DNA of 64,000 nucleotides from Alitibacter langaaensis DSM 22999 (GCF_003096995.1 NZ_QENU01000008.1:1-64000), one strand, 5' to 3'. Shown: positions 48,299 to 60,303, counted from the first letter of the stretch. Numbers and translations: made by a program. Notes: generated by a model not told the origin, from the letters alone.

Positions 48299-50950
48299 AT
48301 GACACAAGAACAAGAATATTCAGCGATGCGAAATAACATCAATATGCTGGGGCATTTTTTAGGCGAAACAATCAGTGAAGCGCAAGGGAGCGATATTCTC
48401 GAGTTAATTGAAAATATTCGTGTATTATCGCGCAATTCTCGCAGTGGTGATGATAAAGCGCGTAGCGAACTTTTATCACTTCTTTCCAATATTTCTACTG
48501 AAAATATTATTCCTGTTGCCCGCGCGTTTAACCAATTTTTAAACTTAACGAATGTGGCGGAACAATATCAAACAATTTCGCGCCATCATCAAGACAAAAC
48601 CGCGCAAGAACGTTCGATTCAGTCCTTATTTAAACGCTTAAAAGAACAAAATGTGCCGCGTGAACAAATTGTCCAAACCATAGAAAAATTGTTGGTGGAA
48701 TTGGTGCTAACTGCGCACCCTACCGAAGTCACTCGCCGTTCGCTTGTGCATAAACAAGTGGAAATCAATAAATGTTTAAGCAAACTCGAACATAGCGATT
48801 TAACTGCAATTGAACGTCATACTATCGAACGCCGTTTGTTACAATTGATCGCGCAAGCTTGGCACACCAATGAAATTCGTACCCAACGCCCAACGCCATT
48901 TGAAGAAGCAAAATGGGGCTTTGCGATGATCGAAAACAGCCTTTGGGAAGCTGTGCCAACCTTTTTACGTCAGTTAAACGATCATGCGGTGGAGCATTTT
49001 GGCTATGAATTACCACTTGATCTCACGCCTGTGCGTTTTTCTTCTTGGATGGGGGGAGATCGTGACGGCAACCCGTTTGTTACCGCTAAAGTAACCGCGC
49101 AAGTTCTCCAACTCGCACGTTGGAAAGCAGCTGATTTATTCTTAAGCGATATTCAAAATTTAGTCGATGAGCTTTCCATTACAGATTGTACCGCCCAATT
49201 CCGTGAAAAATATGGTGAGCGTTCAGAGCCTTATCGCCATGTGATGAAAGGTTTACGCACTAAATTAAAAAATACGCTTGATTATTATGATGATTTATTA
49301 GCCGATCGTTTGCCTAAACACACTAAAGAAGAAATCATTACCCAAGATGAAGATTTGTGGGAACCGCTTTACGATAGCTATCAATCCTTAACCGCTTGTG
49401 GGATGCGGATTATTGCAAACGGCTTATTATTAGACACCTTGCGTCGTATCCGTTGCTTTGGTGTGGCTTTCTCTCGCTTAGATATTCGCCAAGAAAGCAC
49501 TCGTCATTCCGATGCCATTGCTGAAATCACACGCTATATCGGTTTGGGCGATTATTCAAGCTGGACAGAAGATGACAAACAAGCGTTCTTAATTCGCGAA
49601 CTAAACTCACGCCGCCCATTAGTGCCGCGCGATTGGGTTCCGTCAGCAGAAACGCAAGAAATTTTAGATACTTGCCGTGTGATCGCAAAACAGCCTGAGG
49701 GAACGTTCTCTTGCTATATCATTTCTATGGCGCGTACGGCTTCTGATGTATTAGCCGTGCATTTATTGTTGAAAGAAGCTGGTGTGCCATATCATTTGCC
49801 TGTTGTGCCATTGTTTGAAACCCTTGATGACTTAGACGCGTCAGAAGAAGTGATGACACAACTCTTTAATGTTGGCTGGTATCGTGGCGTTATCAACAAT
49901 AAACAAATGGTGATGATTGGCTATTCAGACAGTGCGAAAGATGCGGGCATGATGGCAGCATCTTGGGCGCAATATCGTGGGCAAGAAAACCTAGTTAAAC
50001 TCTGCGAAAAATTAGGCATTGAATTAACCTTATTCCACGGACGTGGCGGTACAGTAGGTCGTGGCGGTGCACCAGCTCATGCGGCATTATTATCTCAACC
50101 GCCACGCTCGTTGAAAAATGGCTTACGCGTGACTGAACAAGGGGAAATGATCCGCTTTAAACTCGGCTTGCCTGCCGTGGCAGTCGAAACCTTAGATTTA
50201 TATGCCAGCGCCATTTTAGAAGCGAATTTATTACCACCGCCAGAACCAAAAGCCAGTTGGCGCACTGTGATGGATGAGCTTTCTCGTTCATCTTGCGATA
50301 TTTACCGCAATGTTGTGCGTGGCGATAAAGACTTTGTGCCGTATTTCCGCAGCGCAACACCAGAGCAAGAATTGTCTAAATTGCCACTCGGCTCTCGCCC
50401 AGCTAAACGTAACCCAAATGGCGGCGTAGAAAGTTTGCGTGCAATTCCATGGATTTTCGCATGGATGCAAAACCGCTTAATGTTACCAGCTTGGCTTGGT
50501 GCGGGAGCATCATTACGTCAAGTGATGAAAAATGCCGAAGCAAAAGCCACAATTGAAGAAATGTGCCACGCATGGCCGTTCTTTAATACGCGTATCGGCA
50601 TGTTAGAAATGGTGTTCAGTAAAACAGATTTATGGTTGTCTGAACATTATGATCAACGTTTAGTGAAAAAAGAGCTGTGGTATCTTGGTCAATCTTTACG
50701 CGAACAACTCGCTGAAGATATTAAAACCGTATTGGCACTTTCTGGCAAAGGTCAACAACTGATGTCTGACTTGCCTTGGATTGCGGAATCCATTGCCTTA
50801 CGTAACGTGTACACCGATCCACTCAACTTACTCCAAGTGGAATTGCTAAGCCGTTTACGTCAAAACCCAGAAAAACCAAACCAAGATGTAGAACAAGCCT
50901 TAATGATTACAATCGCAGGTATCGCCGCAGGTATGCGTAACACTGGCTAA
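48299..50950 (+). CDS. ppc: Phosphoenolpyruvate carboxylase
   Basis: Ppc makes oxaloacetate from PEP and bicarbonate, the anaplerotic step. The 883-residue length equals E. coli. Catalytic His is in [13 protein letters not shown] (near residue 138), with [13 protein letters not shown] near 245, [16 protein letters not shown] near 540 and [12 protein letters not shown] near 580. The C-terminus [14 protein letters not shown] carries the conserved NTG end. A single gene with its own terminator. Confidence 0.98.
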   Translation: MTQEQEYSAMRNNINMLGHFLGETISEAQGSDILELIENIRVLSRNSRSGDDKARSELLSLLSNISTENIIPVARAFNQFLNLTNVAEQYQTISRHHQDKTAQERSIQSLFKRLKEQNVPREQIVQTIEKLLVELVLTAHPTEVTRRSLVHKQVEINKCLSKLEHSDLTAIERHTIERRLLQLIAQAWHTNEIRTQRPTPFEEAKWGFAMIENSLWEAVPTFLRQLNDHAVEHFGYELPLDLTPVRFSSWMGGDRDGNPFVTAKVTAQVLQLARWKAADLFLSDIQNLVDELSITDCTAQFREKYGERSEPYRHVMKGLRTKLKNTLDYYDDLLADRLPKHTKEEIITQDEDLWEPLYDSYQSLTACGMRIIANGLLLDTLRRIRCFGVAFSRLDIRQESTRHSDAIAEITRYIGLGDYSSWTEDDKQAFLIRELNSRRPLVPRDWVPSAETQEILDTCRVIAKQPEGTFSCYIISMARTASDVLAVHLLLKEAGVPYHLPVVPLFETLDDLDASEEVMTQLFNVGWYRGVINNKQMVMIGYSDSAKDAGMMAASWAQYRGQENLVKLCEKLGIELTLFHGRGGTVGRGGAPAHAALLSQPPRSLKNGLRVTEQGEMIRFKLGLPAVAVETLDLYASAILEANLLPPPEPKASWRTVMDELSRSSCDIYRNVVRGDKDFVPYFRSATPEQELSKLPLGSRPAKRNPNGGVESLRAIPWIFAWMQNRLMLPAWLGAGASLRQVMKNAEAKATIEEMCHAWPFFNTRIGMLEMVFSKTDLWLSEHYDQRLVKKELWYLGQSLREQLAEDIKTVLALSGKGQQLMSDLPWIAESIALRNVYTDPLNLLQVELLSRLRQNPEKPNQDVEQALMITIAGIAAGMRNTG

Positions 50951-50971
50951 TCGCAAAGCAATCTAAAAATT

Positions 50972-50998
50972 AAGGGTATCGTAAAGATACCCTTTTTT
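50972..50998 (+). terminator. ppc terminator
   Basis: AAGGGTATC-GTAAA-GATACCCTT and six T, 22 nt after the ppc stop. Confidence 0.9.
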
Positions 50999-51153
50999 AT
51001 GCTCTGCGCTAAATTGCTGCTTGTCTGGAACGGTTCTTCTTGTTTTTCTATTACCACTTCCGACTTCCCTTTTCAGCAAATAATTCTCATTAAATTCAAT
51101 TTCACTTTTAAAAACTTCATTGGCATTAAAGAGCAAAATAGCAGCTAATTAAT

Positions 51154-52314
51154 CTATTTTTTCCATACCATTAGTGCGCATAACATACAAGAAACGGCTA
51201 TTATTGCAGCCATAGTAATGAAAGAACTATCCGCAAACCAAGCTAAAATAAGTGATGAAATAATCCCACTACCATATTGTAAAGCGCCAATTAATGCTGA
51301 AGCTGATCCTGCCACTTGAGGGACGCCGTCTAATGCCGCGGCAGTTGAGCAGGCTGCGATAATGCCATTCATTGAAAACATAATAAACACCGTAATAACA
51401 ATGCCAACTATGCTACTCGCACCACTTAATGCCACGATTAATAATGCAATCCCTGCTAACATAGCGATCAATGTGCTAACTTTAAGTAATTGATCAAGGG
51501 AATATTGATGAACTAATTTTCGATTGAAAAAACTTAAGGTCATTACACCAATAATATTAAGTCCGAATAAATAACCATAATATTGAGGCTCAATTCCGAA
51601 ATCATTAATATAGACTTTTGGCGATCCTGCAATAAAAGCATACGCTGCCACATAGAAAAAGGTTACACATAACGTATACTTCATAAATACTTTATTACCC
51701 AGTAAATTTATATAAGTCCGAAACGCAGCCCAAAGAGGCGTAGCTGCCCTTTTCTCTTTATGATGAGTTTCTTTTAACGCAAATAAAGAGAAAAACATCA
51801 CCGCACCAATTATTGCCAACAACCAAAATATGCTGTGCCATGTGCTAAAACGAATGAGTTGACCACCTAATAATGGTCCAACAATAGGCGCAACCGCCAT
51901 AATTAGGGTTAAGGTTGAAAGTATCTGTGCGGCTTGCGTGGCTCTGAACATATCTCGAACTATGGCACGGCTTAACATTGGTGCCGTGCATGCCCCTAAT
52001 GCTTGGAATACTCGCCAAAATACTATTTGCCCAATTGTGGTTGATAGCGCACAGCCAATTGACCCTATGATGAATAAGCACATACCAATATAAAGCGGAA
52101 TTTTGCGCCCAATGCGGTCTGAAATCGCGCCCCACACTAGCTGAGCAATAGTAAAACCGATCAAAAAGCCAGTGATCGTCAATTCCACATTCCCTTGTAA
52201 ATCCACTTCCATCTGCGGCATCGCTGGCAAATAAATATCGGTGGAAAGTGAGGTGAATGCCATTAATAAGCCCAAAATGAGCATTAATGACAAATTTATT
52301 TTATTAGATGACAT
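51154..52314 (-). CDS. Bcr/CflA family drug-resistance MFS transporter
   Basis: The 386-residue protein has 12 predicted membrane segments. The DHA1 motif A appears as GAISDRIGRKIPLYIG (about 62-77), and STDIYLPAMPQM near 24 is the Bcr/CflA signature. ALGACTAPMLSRAIVRD matches the motif C-like region. It is a proton antiporter. Substrate cannot be read from sequence. Downstream of a truncated lysR on the same strand. Confidence 0.9.
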   Translation of the reverse strand: MSSNKINLSLMLILGLLMAFTSLSTDIYLPAMPQMEVDLQGNVELTITGFLIGFTIAQLVWGAISDRIGRKIPLYIGMCLFIIGSIGCALSTTIGQIVFWRVFQALGACTAPMLSRAIVRDMFRATQAAQILSTLTLIMAVAPIVGPLLGGQLIRFSTWHSIFWLLAIIGAVMFFSLFALKETHHKEKRAATPLWAAFRTYINLLGNKVFMKYTLCVTFFYVAAYAFIAGSPKVYINDFGIEPQYYGYLFGLNIIGVMTLSFFNRKLVHQYSLDQLLKVSTLIAMLAGIALLIVALSGASSIVGIVITVFIMFSMNGIIAACSTAAALDGVPQVAGSASALIGALQYGSGIISSLILAWFADSSFITMAAIIAVSCMLCALMVWKK

Positions 52315-52396
52315 ATAATTTCCTAAGTTAACTTATTTTTACTCTATTATTTCTATGAACAAGACAGAAAAGTGAAGATTCAAGGTTGAAAACATT

Positions 52397-52729
52397 TTAC
52401 ATCTTTAACACATCTATCAATGCTTGCAGTGCCGATGATTTATAGCTGTTTTTAGGGAAATAGAGATAATGCCCAGGGTAGGTAATGGCATAATCCGCCA
52501 ACACTTCAATCAAATTTCCACTGGCGAGATCGTCTGCGACCATATGTTCTGGTAGCCAACAGATACCAACACCGTCAACAGCCATATTCTGGGCTAACAG
52601 ATTGCTATTTACTACGGCATTATAACGCAGTTCTGGTTTGATAATATTATCATTTTGTTGATATTCCCAGTGCATTAAATATTCGTTTTCGGTAATACTC
52701 AAACCAACACAATAATGCTTTTTCTGCAC
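52397..52729 (-). pseudogene. C-terminal remnant of a LysR-family regulator
   Basis: About 110 residues match the end of the LysR effector-binding domain: NAVVNSNLLAQNMAVDGVGICWLPEHM then LIEVLADYAI and KSSALQALIDVL, cited in parts. The helix-turn-helix and most of the effector domain (about 190 residues) are missing; the frame is closed by a TGA seven codons or so before the first possible start. It probably once controlled the adjacent efflux gene. Confidence 0.8.
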
Positions 52730-52790
52730 TATATAGCGAGTAATTGTTCAACTATAACCACTTATCTTAGGCTCTTAAACAAGGCATATA

Positions 52791-52825
52791 AAAATCCCAA
52801 GCGAGAAAATAGCTTGGGATTTTTC
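52791..52825. terminator. Terminator of the glyA-DUF1294 unit
   Basis: AAAATCCCAAGC-GAGAAAATA-GCTTGGGATTTT is a 12-bp stem with T on both sides, just after the DUF1294 stop on the minus strand. Confidence 0.85.
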
Positions 52826-52837
52826 ATTGATTATTAG

Positions 52838-53116
52838 CTATGCATTCGCATAAAAAATAAGAGCGGTAAAATTATCAAAAAAAATGACCGCACTTATGAT
52901 AACAGCCGCGCGAAATTGCCAATGTTGAGTTTTATGGCGATAACGTTCCATCGCAAGGTGAATACCGATAAAACCGCCCATAAAGCAAAAACTGAATAGC
53001 ACTATTTCTTCAATGCGCCATTCTTTATTCATTGCGCGTTTTTTATCGGCGCGTATCAAAAAATAAGCGGCGATATTCACCGCCGCCAAATAGATTGCAA
53101 TAATACTAAAAAACAT
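52838..53116 (-). CDS. DUF1294 small membrane protein
   Basis: The 92-residue product has three hydrophobic segments (2-18, 38-56, 70-90) and the DUF1294 motifs FLIRADKKRA and RIEEIVLFSFCFMGGFIG. Function unknown. Its ATG overlaps the glyA stop (TAATG), so it is translated with glyA. Confidence 0.85.
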   Translation of the reverse strand: MFFSIIAIYLAAVNIAAYFLIRADKKRAMNKEWRIEEIVLFSFCFMGGFIGIHLAMERYRHKTQHWQFRAAVIISAVIFFDNFTALIFYANA

Positions 53117-54381
53117 TAGTCTGCATAAACTGGTAAACGAGCACAGATTTCTAGCACTTTTGCTTTGGTTGAAAGAATAACCTCTTCTTCCTTATCTGTT
53201 CCCATTGCATCTAACACATCACACATCCAGCCTGCAAGTGCGGCAACGTCTGCTTCAGTAAAGCCACGGCGAGTGACAGATGGCGTGCCTACTCGGATAC
53301 CTGAAGTCACAAATGGTTTTTGTGGATCATTTGGCACTGAGTTTTTATTTACAGTGATATTAGCACGGCCTAATGCAGCATCTGCCGCTTTACCTGTTTT
53401 GCCTTGTTTGATAAAGCTAACAAGGAATAAATGGTTTTCTGTTCCGTTGGAAACCACATCATAACCACGCGCTTTGAACACTTCCACCATTGCTTTGGCG
53501 TTTTTCAATACATTCGTTTGATATTCTTTAAAGGCAGGCTCTAATGCTTCTTTGAAACAAACCGCTTTTGCCGCGATGATATGTACTAATGGACCACCTT
53601 GATTGGCTGGGAATACAGAAGATTGTAATTTTTTATATAATTCTTCATCACCACAAGCAGATAAGATCAAACCACCACGCGGGCCGCCTAAGGTTTTATG
53701 GGTTGTGGTTGTGACGATATGCGCGTATGGCAATGGGCTTGGATAAACGCCTGCGGCGATTAAACCAGCGACGTGCGCCATATCTACGAATAAATATGCG
53801 CCTACTTCATCGGCGATTTCGCGCATTTTCGCCCAATCAACTACTTGCGAATAAGCAGAGAAACCAGCCACGATCATTTTTGGTTTACATTCTAAGGCTT
53901 TTTGGCGTACATCTTCGTAATCAATTACGCCATCAGCGGTAATGCCATAAAGCACTGAATTATAGATTTTTCCAGAAAAACTTACTTTTGCACCGTGAGT
54001 TAAATGTCCGCCGTGGGCTAAATCCATTCCTAAAATGGTATCGTGCGGTTGCAATAATGCGCCATACACGGCAGCATTTGCTTGTGAACCAGAGTGCGGT
54101 TGCACATTCACATAGTCACAGTTAAACAATTCTTTTGCACGATCAATGGCTAATTGTTCAACAATATCTGCATATTCACAGCCGCCGTAATAACGTTTTC
54201 CTGGATACCCTTCTGCGTATTTATTGGTAAATTGAGAACCTTGGGCTTCCATCACACGAGGGCTTGCATAGTTTTCTGAGGCGATTAATTCGATATGTTC
54301 TTCTTGGCGACGATTTTCATCTTGGATCGCCTGCCATAATACAGGATCATAATCAGCGATATTCATACTTTTTTTAAACAT
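53116..54381 (-). CDS. glyA: Serine hydroxymethyltransferase
   Basis: GlyA converts serine and tetrahydrofolate to glycine and methylene-THF, feeding purine and thymidylate synthesis. The 421-residue PLP enzyme has [24 protein letters not shown], and [15 protein letters not shown] with the PLP Lys near 230. AGGACA precedes the start. It follows purHD on the same strand after a 154-nt gap. Confidence 0.97.
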   Translation of the reverse strand: MFKKSMNIADYDPVLWQAIQDENRRQEEHIELIASENYASPRVMEAQGSQFTNKYAEGYPGKRYYGGCEYADIVEQLAIDRAKELFNCDYVNVQPHSGSQANAAVYGALLQPHDTILGMDLAHGGHLTHGAKVSFSGKIYNSVLYGITADGVIDYEDVRQKALECKPKMIVAGFSAYSQVVDWAKMREIADEVGAYLFVDMAHVAGLIAAGVYPSPLPYAHIVTTTTHKTLGGPRGGLILSACGDEELYKKLQSSVFPANQGGPLVHIIAAKAVCFKEALEPAFKEYQTNVLKNAKAMVEVFKARGYDVVSNGTENHLFLVSFIKQGKTGKAADAALGRANITVNKNSVPNDPQKPFVTSGIRVGTPSVTRRGFTEADVAALAGWMCDVLDAMGTDKEEEVILSTKAKVLEICARLPVYAD

Positions 54382-54535
54382 TGTGTTTGTCCTCTCTGTT
54401 TTAAATATGAGAATAGTTTACCCTGTTCTCTTACAATTTTTAATGAAAATTTAATTGTTAATTTCTCATCATCTTGATGAATTTTTTTCATCTTTATGAT
54501 TGATGATAGCGTTTAAAGTCATTCTACTTAATGCG

Positions 54536-55837
54536 TTACTTGCTTTCACGCGCAATGGCTCGCCAGCCAATATCTCGGCGGAAGAAACGCCCTTGCCATT
54601 GAATTTGTTCAGCGAGTTTTAACGCTTTTTGTTGGGCTTCCAAAACAGAATTGCCTAATGCAGTGGCGCAAAGCACGCGTCCGCCATTGGTGACTAATTT
54701 GCCATTTTCTTCTGCCACGCCAGCCAAGAATACTTTTTCATCCGCTGTGGCTTTTTCTGGCAAACCTTGAATTTCATCGCCTTTACGATAATCTGCGGGA
54801 TACCCTTCTGCGGCTAACACAATGCCTAGTGCAGACTCTTGCGTCCATTCTGATTTGACTTGATCCAACTCGCCTTTGCAGGCTTTTAGGCAAAGTTCCA
54901 CTAAGTCTGATTTCATTCGCATCATAATTGGCTGAGTTTCAGGATCGCCAAAGCGACAGTTAAATTCAATCACTTTAGGCTGCCCCTTTTTGTCGATCAT
55001 TAACCCTGCATAGAGAAAACCTTTATAAACATTATCTTCCGCAGCCATGCCTTGCACAGTCGGATAAATAATTTGTTCCATAATGCGGTCATGAATTTCT
55101 TGAGTAACCACTGGTGCAGGCGAATAAGCGCCCATTCCTCCAGTATTCAAGCCTTTATCGCCCTCGCCTACACGTTTGTGATCTTGACTTGTCGCCATTG
55201 GTTCAACATTTTCGCCGTCAACCATCACGATAAAACTGGCTTCTTCGCCATCAAGAAATTCTTCAATCACTACGCGGCTGCCTGCTTCGCCAAAGGCATT
55301 GCCCGAAAGCATATCTTTGATTGCCTCTTCCGCTTCTTGCAAGGTCATTGCCACAATCACGCCTTTCCCCGCAGCTAAGCCGTCTGCTTTAACCACAATT
55401 GGCGCGCCTTTTTGGCGAACATAATCCAATGCTTGTTCCACATCGGTAAAGTTTTGATATTCTGCCGTTGGAATATGATGACGAGCTAAGAAATCTTTGG
55501 TAAAGGCTTTTGAACCCTCTAATTGCGCCGCTGATTGACGCGGGCCAAAAATCGTTAAACCTGCTTTTTCAAAGGCATCCACCACACCAACAACCAGTGG
55601 GGCTTCTGGCCCAACAATAGTCAAACCAATTTCATTTTGTTGTGCAAATTTTACCAATGCGGGAACATCCGTTGCCGAAATATTCACATTTTCAACCGCA
55701 CTTTGTTTGCTATCTTTTTCTCGTGCCGTGCCTGCGTTGCCTGGAGCAACAAACACTTTTGAGGCTAATGGCGATTGTGCCGCTTTCCAAGCCAAAGCGT
55801 GTTCACGTCCACCATTTCCGATGATTAAAATATTCAT
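54536..55837 (-). CDS. purD: Phosphoribosylamine-glycine ligase
   Basis: The 433-residue ATP-grasp enzyme makes GAR in purine synthesis. Start MNILIIGNGGREHALAWK, VVKADGLAAGKGVIVA (ATP-binding), NTGGMGAYSPAP and EFNCRFGDPE (metal-binding) are visible. It lies 19 nt after purH. Confidence 0.97.
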   Translation of the reverse strand: MNILIIGNGGREHALAWKAAQSPLASKVFVAPGNAGTAREKDSKQSAVENVNISATDVPALVKFAQQNEIGLTIVGPEAPLVVGVVDAFEKAGLTIFGPRQSAAQLEGSKAFTKDFLARHHIPTAEYQNFTDVEQALDYVRQKGAPIVVKADGLAAGKGVIVAMTLQEAEEAIKDMLSGNAFGEAGSRVVIEEFLDGEEASFIVMVDGENVEPMATSQDHKRVGEGDKGLNTGGMGAYSPAPVVTQEIHDRIMEQIIYPTVQGMAAEDNVYKGFLYAGLMIDKKGQPKVIEFNCRFGDPETQPIMMRMKSDLVELCLKACKGELDQVKSEWTQESALGIVLAAEGYPADYRKGDEIQGLPEKATADEKVFLAGVAEENGKLVTNGGRVLCATALGNSVLEAQQKALKLAEQIQWQGRFFRRDIGWRAIARESK

Positions 55838-55856
55838 TTTTCTACCCCACTTTTAA

Positions 55857-57455
55857 TTAATGACGGAAATGACGCATTTTAGTCAACACCATCACCATAT
55901 TATGTTCGTCTGCGGCATCAATCACTTCTTGATCGCGCATTGAACCACCTGGATGAATAACGCATTCAATGCCCACTGCCGCTGCCGCATCAATACCATC
56001 TCGGAATGGGAAGAACGCATCAGAAGCCATGACGCAACCTTTCACTTCTAAACCTTCATCTTGAGCTTTAATGCCTGCAATTTTCGCCGAATAAACACGG
56101 CTCATTTGGCCCGCACCAATGCCGATAGTTTGATTATTTTTCGCATAAACAATGGCATTAGATTTCACAAATTTCGCCACTTTCCAGCAGAACAGCAAAT
56201 CTTCTAATTCTTGTTGAGTCGGTTTACGTTTGCTGACCACTTCTAAATCATCAATCGTCACCATGCCTAAATCCGCATCTTGCACTAACAAGCCGCCGTT
56301 TACACGTTTCACATCTAAACGTTGTTGCGATTTAGTGAATTCACCGCATTCAAGCAAGCGTACATTTTTCTTCGCTTTAACCACTTCTACCGCCGCCGCT
56401 GAAACCGTTGGTGCGATGATCACTTCCACAAATTGACGCTCAATAATCGCTTTTGCTGTGGCTTCATTTAATTCACGGTTAAAGGCAATAATGCCACCAA
56501 AGGCTGAAGTTGGGTCCGTTTGATAGGCTCGGTTGTAGGCTTCTAATGCATCTTTGCCTAATGCTACACCGCAAGGATTCGCATGTTTCACAATCACGCA
56601 AGCAGGCTCATCAAAGGATTTCACACATTCTAACGCCGCATCCGTGTCCGCGATATTATTATAAGAAAGAGCTTTGCCTTGTAGCTGTTTCGCGGTGGAA
56701 ACGCTGGCTTCTTGCTGATTTTGTTCCACATAAAACGCCGCATTTTGATGGCTGTTCTCGCCATAACGCATTGTTTGTTTACGAACAAAGTTTAAATTTA
56801 AAGTGCGTGGAAATTGGCCGCACTTCGCGTCTTTATCTTCTTCCTCGGCGGCAAAATAAGGTTTAACCATTTTGCCGAAATAATTGGCGATCATCGAATC
56901 GTATTGCGCGGTATGTTCAAATGCTTTAATCGCTAAATCAAAACGCGTTTCTAACGTTAAGCTATTTTGGTTTTGATCCATTTCAGCAAGAATGGCATCG
57001 AAATCTTTATTATTCACCACAATGGCGACATCTTTGTGATTTTTCGCGGCAGAACGCACCATTGTTGGCCCGCCAATGTCAATATTTTCTACCGCATCTT
57101 CAAGGGAACAATCGGCTTTTGCCACCGTTGCCGCAAATGGATAAAGGTTTACCACCACCATATCGATTCCTTCGATACCATGTTGCTGCATAATCGCGTC
57201 ATCCGTGCCGCGGCGACCTAAGATCCCGCCGTGCACTTTCGGGTGCAGGGTTTTCACACGACCATCCATCATTTCAGGAAAACCAGTATAATCAGAAACT
57301 TCAGTCACGGGTAAGTCACGCTCTGCGAGCAATTTTGCTGTGCCACCAGTTGATAATAATTTGACACCACGTTGGTGTAAGCCCTGAGCGAATTCTACAA
57401 TACCAGCTTTGTCAGATACGCTTAATAACGCTTGACGAATGGGACGAGTTTGCAT
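55857..57455 (-). CDS. purH: Bifunctional AICAR formyltransferase / IMP cyclohydrolase
   Basis: PurH catalyses the last two steps to IMP. The 532-residue protein has the cyclohydrolase domain (1-200; [44 protein letters not shown]) and the transformylase domain with KHANPCGVA and the end motif [16 protein letters not shown] start at ATG 57455, with AAAGGAAA upstream; the frame reaches an earlier ATG at 57479 but that includes the ribosome site. Confidence 0.97.
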   Translation of the reverse strand: MQTRPIRQALLSVSDKAGIVEFAQGLHQRGVKLLSTGGTAKLLAERDLPVTEVSDYTGFPEMMDGRVKTLHPKVHGGILGRRGTDDAIMQQHGIEGIDMVVVNLYPFAATVAKADCSLEDAVENIDIGGPTMVRSAAKNHKDVAIVVNNKDFDAILAEMDQNQNSLTLETRFDLAIKAFEHTAQYDSMIANYFGKMVKPYFAAEEEDKDAKCGQFPRTLNLNFVRKQTMRYGENSHQNAAFYVEQNQQEASVSTAKQLQGKALSYNNIADTDAALECVKSFDEPACVIVKHANPCGVALGKDALEAYNRAYQTDPTSAFGGIIAFNRELNEATAKAIIERQFVEVIIAPTVSAAAVEVVKAKKNVRLLECGEFTKSQQRLDVKRVNGGLLVQDADLGMVTIDDLEVVSKRKPTQQELEDLLFCWKVAKFVKSNAIVYAKNNQTIGIGAGQMSRVYSAKIAGIKAQDEGLEVKGCVMASDAFFPFRDGIDAAAAVGIECVIHPGGSMRDQEVIDAADEHNMVMVLTKMRHFRH

Positions 57456-57493
57456 GAATGTTTCCTTTTTGTTAGCCATAAAAAATTGGCTGC

Positions 57494-57513
57494 ATTATAC
57501 CGCAAACGATTGC
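57494..57513 (-). promoter_or_regulatory. purHD promoter with PUR box
   Basis: On the minus strand GCAATCGTTTGC (57502-57513) is one mismatch from the perfect PurR palindrome GCAAACGTTTGC and lies directly upstream of a TATAAT -10 (57494-57499). PurR repression is inferred. Confidence 0.7.
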
Positions 57514-57544
57514 GCAAAACTATACTAAGATGTTTAACTGCATA

Positions 57545-57572
57545 AAAAAACGTCCACAAAGTGAACGTTTTT
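57545..57572 (-). terminator. Terminator of the dsbD-DyP unit
   Basis: On the minus strand AAAACGTTCAC-TTT-GTGGACGTTTT (one mismatch) runs into a T run, about 15 nt after the DyP stop. Confidence 0.75.
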
Positions 57573-57587
57573 CCAATATGTTAGCAA

Positions 57588-58478
57588 CTAGAGTGCTTTT
57601 AATTTTTCCAATGATGGCGCGAAATAATATGCGCCAGTCACAGGCTTGGTGAAACCAAGAAGGCGATCAGTTTTGCCATCCACTTCACCAAACATACTGA
57701 GCAGCTGTTGTTCAATATTATGCAATTTTGCGCAATAAGAGATAAAGAACAAGCCATGCTCGCCTGTTACCGTGCCGTAAGGCAAGCTTTGGCGTAAAAT
57801 TTTCAGCCCTTCACCATTTTCTTTTATATCCACACGCCCAACATGAGAAGTGGCAGGAACATCATCCAATTCCACGCTATCTGGCTTGGTTCGCCCGATG
57901 ACATCTTCTTGTTTAGCCACGCTGAGTTTTGACCATTTATCTAGCTGATGCACCCAACGTTGAGTGAAAACATAACTTCCGTCCGCATCATCGCCAGTGG
58001 CGATTAAGCCCACTTTGGCGCGCTGTTCATCTTTAGGGTTTTCCGTGCCATCAATAAATCCTGTCAAATCGCGCTCTTCAATCCAGCGGAAACCGTGAAT
58101 TTCTTGCTGAAATTTGACCGCACTTTGAAAGACATTGAACGCCGATTGCGCCACGCTAAAATTCACGTCAGGGCGATTTGATTGAATGTGAATAAGCAAA
58201 TCATATTGCGTTGCTGGCGCGCTTAAATTGCCCTTGCCTAACGCAGTAAAAGGCTTTAATTCTGGTGCACTGTCGGCACCTGTCAATTGTTTCCACACCC
58301 TATCACCGAATGCCACTGTTGCGCCAAGATGAGCGTCTGAATATTGGGTTTGCAATTCAGTTAATTGCGCAATAAATTGACGGCTTGCATTGGCTAATAA
58401 GCTGACATCAACTACATTCGCTTCTAAAAAGATCCCCGCTTTACAGCTCTCTAATAAAATGCCACTTTGTGCTGTCAT
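57588..58478 (-). CDS. DyP-type heme peroxidase (YfeX-like)
   Basis: The 296-residue product has the DyP signature GFIDGTENP with the distal Asp143 and the proximal heme-ligand His212 in SHVGRVD, plus the distal Arg229. There is no signal peptide, so it is cytoplasmic like E. coli YfeX (299 residues) rather than exported like EfeB. A strong AAGGAGAG precedes the ATG. It follows dsbD by 20 nt, and its natural substrate is unknown (porphyrinogens are proposed for YfeX). Confidence 0.92.
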   Translation of the reverse strand: MTAQSGILLESCKAGIFLEANVVDVSLLANASRQFIAQLTELQTQYSDAHLGATVAFGDRVWKQLTGADSAPELKPFTALGKGNLSAPATQYDLLIHIQSNRPDVNFSVAQSAFNVFQSAVKFQQEIHGFRWIEERDLTGFIDGTENPKDEQRAKVGLIATGDDADGSYVFTQRWVHQLDKWSKLSVAKQEDVIGRTKPDSVELDDVPATSHVGRVDIKENGEGLKILRQSLPYGTVTGEHGLFFISYCAKLHNIEQQLLSMFGEVDGKTDRLLGFTKPVTGAYYFAPSLEKLKAL

Positions 58479-58498
58479 ATTCTCTCCTTAATTTTTGA

Positions 58499-60202
58499 TT
58501 AATTCGTTTTCTGCATTAGCATATTGATCCAATCAGCAAAGGGCTGAGCCTCCATAAATCCTGTAACTCGTGAGCCTCGAATTTCTTTGCCATTGTGATC
58601 GAAAAAGAGAATGGTCGGCAATCCCATCACCTGTAATTGCTCCATTAATTCTTTATTCTCTTTGCTATTTTTTGTCATATCCACTTGTAATAAAAGCATA
58701 TTTTCAAAGGCTTTTTGTACATTGTTATCCGTGAACGTGTATTTTTCAAATTCTTTACAAGCCACACACCAATCGGCATACAAATCGACCATTGCCATTT
58801 TAGTCGGATTTTCCGCCAATGCTTGTTGCAATTCGGCATAGGTTGAAATAGGCACAAATTGGCGATGGTTTTGCGAAATTTCGTCAGATTTGACCGCACT
58901 TTTTATCCATAAAGCATTTGGATAAAAATGCTGAAGTGCAAAAAATAACGCCAAAGTCACAATGAGTCCCACCCAATATTTTTTCGATGCCACCCAGCAA
59001 CAAAATGCAATCAACCAAAGCATCCATAAATAAACAGAATATTCGGGGAAAACACGTTCTAACAAGAATACCGGCAACAGCAATAATATAAAGCCGAATA
59101 ATTCTTTTACGATCAGCATCCACGCACCTGATTTAGGCAACACTTTATTGCCAAAGACGGTCATTAAAATGAGCGGAACGCCCATGCCTAAAGCCAGTAA
59201 ATACAAGGTCGCCGCCCCAGTCAATAAATCGCCCGATTGTGCCACATAAAGCAATGCACCCGAAAGCGGCGCCGACGTGCAAGGCGATGCCACCAGCCCT
59301 GCGATCACGCCCATCATAAAAACGCCACCAAATGCCCCTGATTTTTGGCTTTGGCTCCATTGATGTAATTTATTTTGCAAACCGCTCGGCAGTTGTAATT
59401 CAAATAAGCCGAACATTGATGCGCTTAATAGCACAAATAATACGGACAACCCAATCAAAACCGCAGGGCTTTGCAGCGCCACTTGGAACGGCAAGCCTAT
59501 CGCAACCACGGCTAAGCCGAGTAAAGTATAGGTGAGCGCCATGCCTTGCACATAAACAACGCTCAAACTCAATGCACGCCCCATAGTTGGACGCTCGCCC
59601 TGCCCGATCACAAGGGCGGAAAGCAAGGGTAACATCGGCAATACACAAGGGGTAAAGGCAAGCCCAAGCCCAAGTAAGAAAAACCAAAATACCGCATATT
59701 TTGATTGAAATAGACTCTGCGCAAGTTTATCTTGCTCGCTTAAATTGGCTGTAAGTGCGGTCGAATTTTCTTGCGTTTTTTTGACCGCACTTAAGTTGAT
59801 GATTTTTTCTTCTGGCGGATAGCAAAATCCTTTGGTGCAACCTTGATAGCTCACCACAATTTGATCCGCCGCGGTGCGCTGTTCAATCGGCACATTCACG
59901 AGTAAATCATGGCGAAAAATTTCCACATCACCAAAAAATTCATCGTGATACATTTCCCCTTTAGGGAATTGCAATTCGCCTAATTTCGTGCTTTCACTAT
60001 TTACATGAATTTCTTTTTTATAGAGATAATAGTCATCGGCAATGCGCCACTGCAAATGCACAACATCATTTTGCCGTTCTGCAGAAAATTGAAAAGCCTC
60101 ACCCGCCTTTAAAAATGCTGGTTTATTATTATCAAATAGCCCAGCTTGAGCGGAAAGTGCGGTCAAAATGAGCGCAAAAAACAAAAAAAATCGTTTCATC
60201 AT
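58499..60202 (-). CDS. dsbD: Thiol:disulfide interchange protein DsbD
   Basis: DsbD moves electrons from cytoplasmic thioredoxin to periplasmic DsbC, DsbG and CcmG. The 567-residue protein has a signal peptide, an N-terminal periplasmic domain with YQGCTKGFCYPP (redox Cys pair), eight membrane segments (about 170-430; first Cys in FTPCVLPM, second in ASPCTSAPL) and a C-terminal thioredoxin domain with DWCVACKEFE near residue 480. E. coli DsbD is 565 long. Confidence 0.96.
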   Translation of the reverse strand: MMKRFFLFFALILTALSAQAGLFDNNKPAFLKAGEAFQFSAERQNDVVHLQWRIADDYYLYKKEIHVNSESTKLGELQFPKGEMYHDEFFGDVEIFRHDLLVNVPIEQRTAADQIVVSYQGCTKGFCYPPEEKIINLSAVKKTQENSTALTANLSEQDKLAQSLFQSKYAVFWFFLLGLGLAFTPCVLPMLPLLSALVIGQGERPTMGRALSLSVVYVQGMALTYTLLGLAVVAIGLPFQVALQSPAVLIGLSVLFVLLSASMFGLFELQLPSGLQNKLHQWSQSQKSGAFGGVFMMGVIAGLVASPCTSAPLSGALLYVAQSGDLLTGAATLYLLALGMGVPLILMTVFGNKVLPKSGAWMLIVKELFGFILLLLPVFLLERVFPEYSVYLWMLWLIAFCCWVASKKYWVGLIVTLALFFALQHFYPNALWIKSAVKSDEISQNHRQFVPISTYAELQQALAENPTKMAMVDLYADWCVACKEFEKYTFTDNNVQKAFENMLLLQVDMTKNSKENKELMEQLQVMGLPTILFFDHNGKEIRGSRVTGFMEAQPFADWINMLMQKTN

Positions 60203-60303
60203 AAAATCCTAGCGAAAAACTAGCGGAATTATATCACGATTTAAGCCCAATAATCAGTAACTCAAACACGGCACATTGATAGAATATTACGTTGCTTTCT
60301 GTG

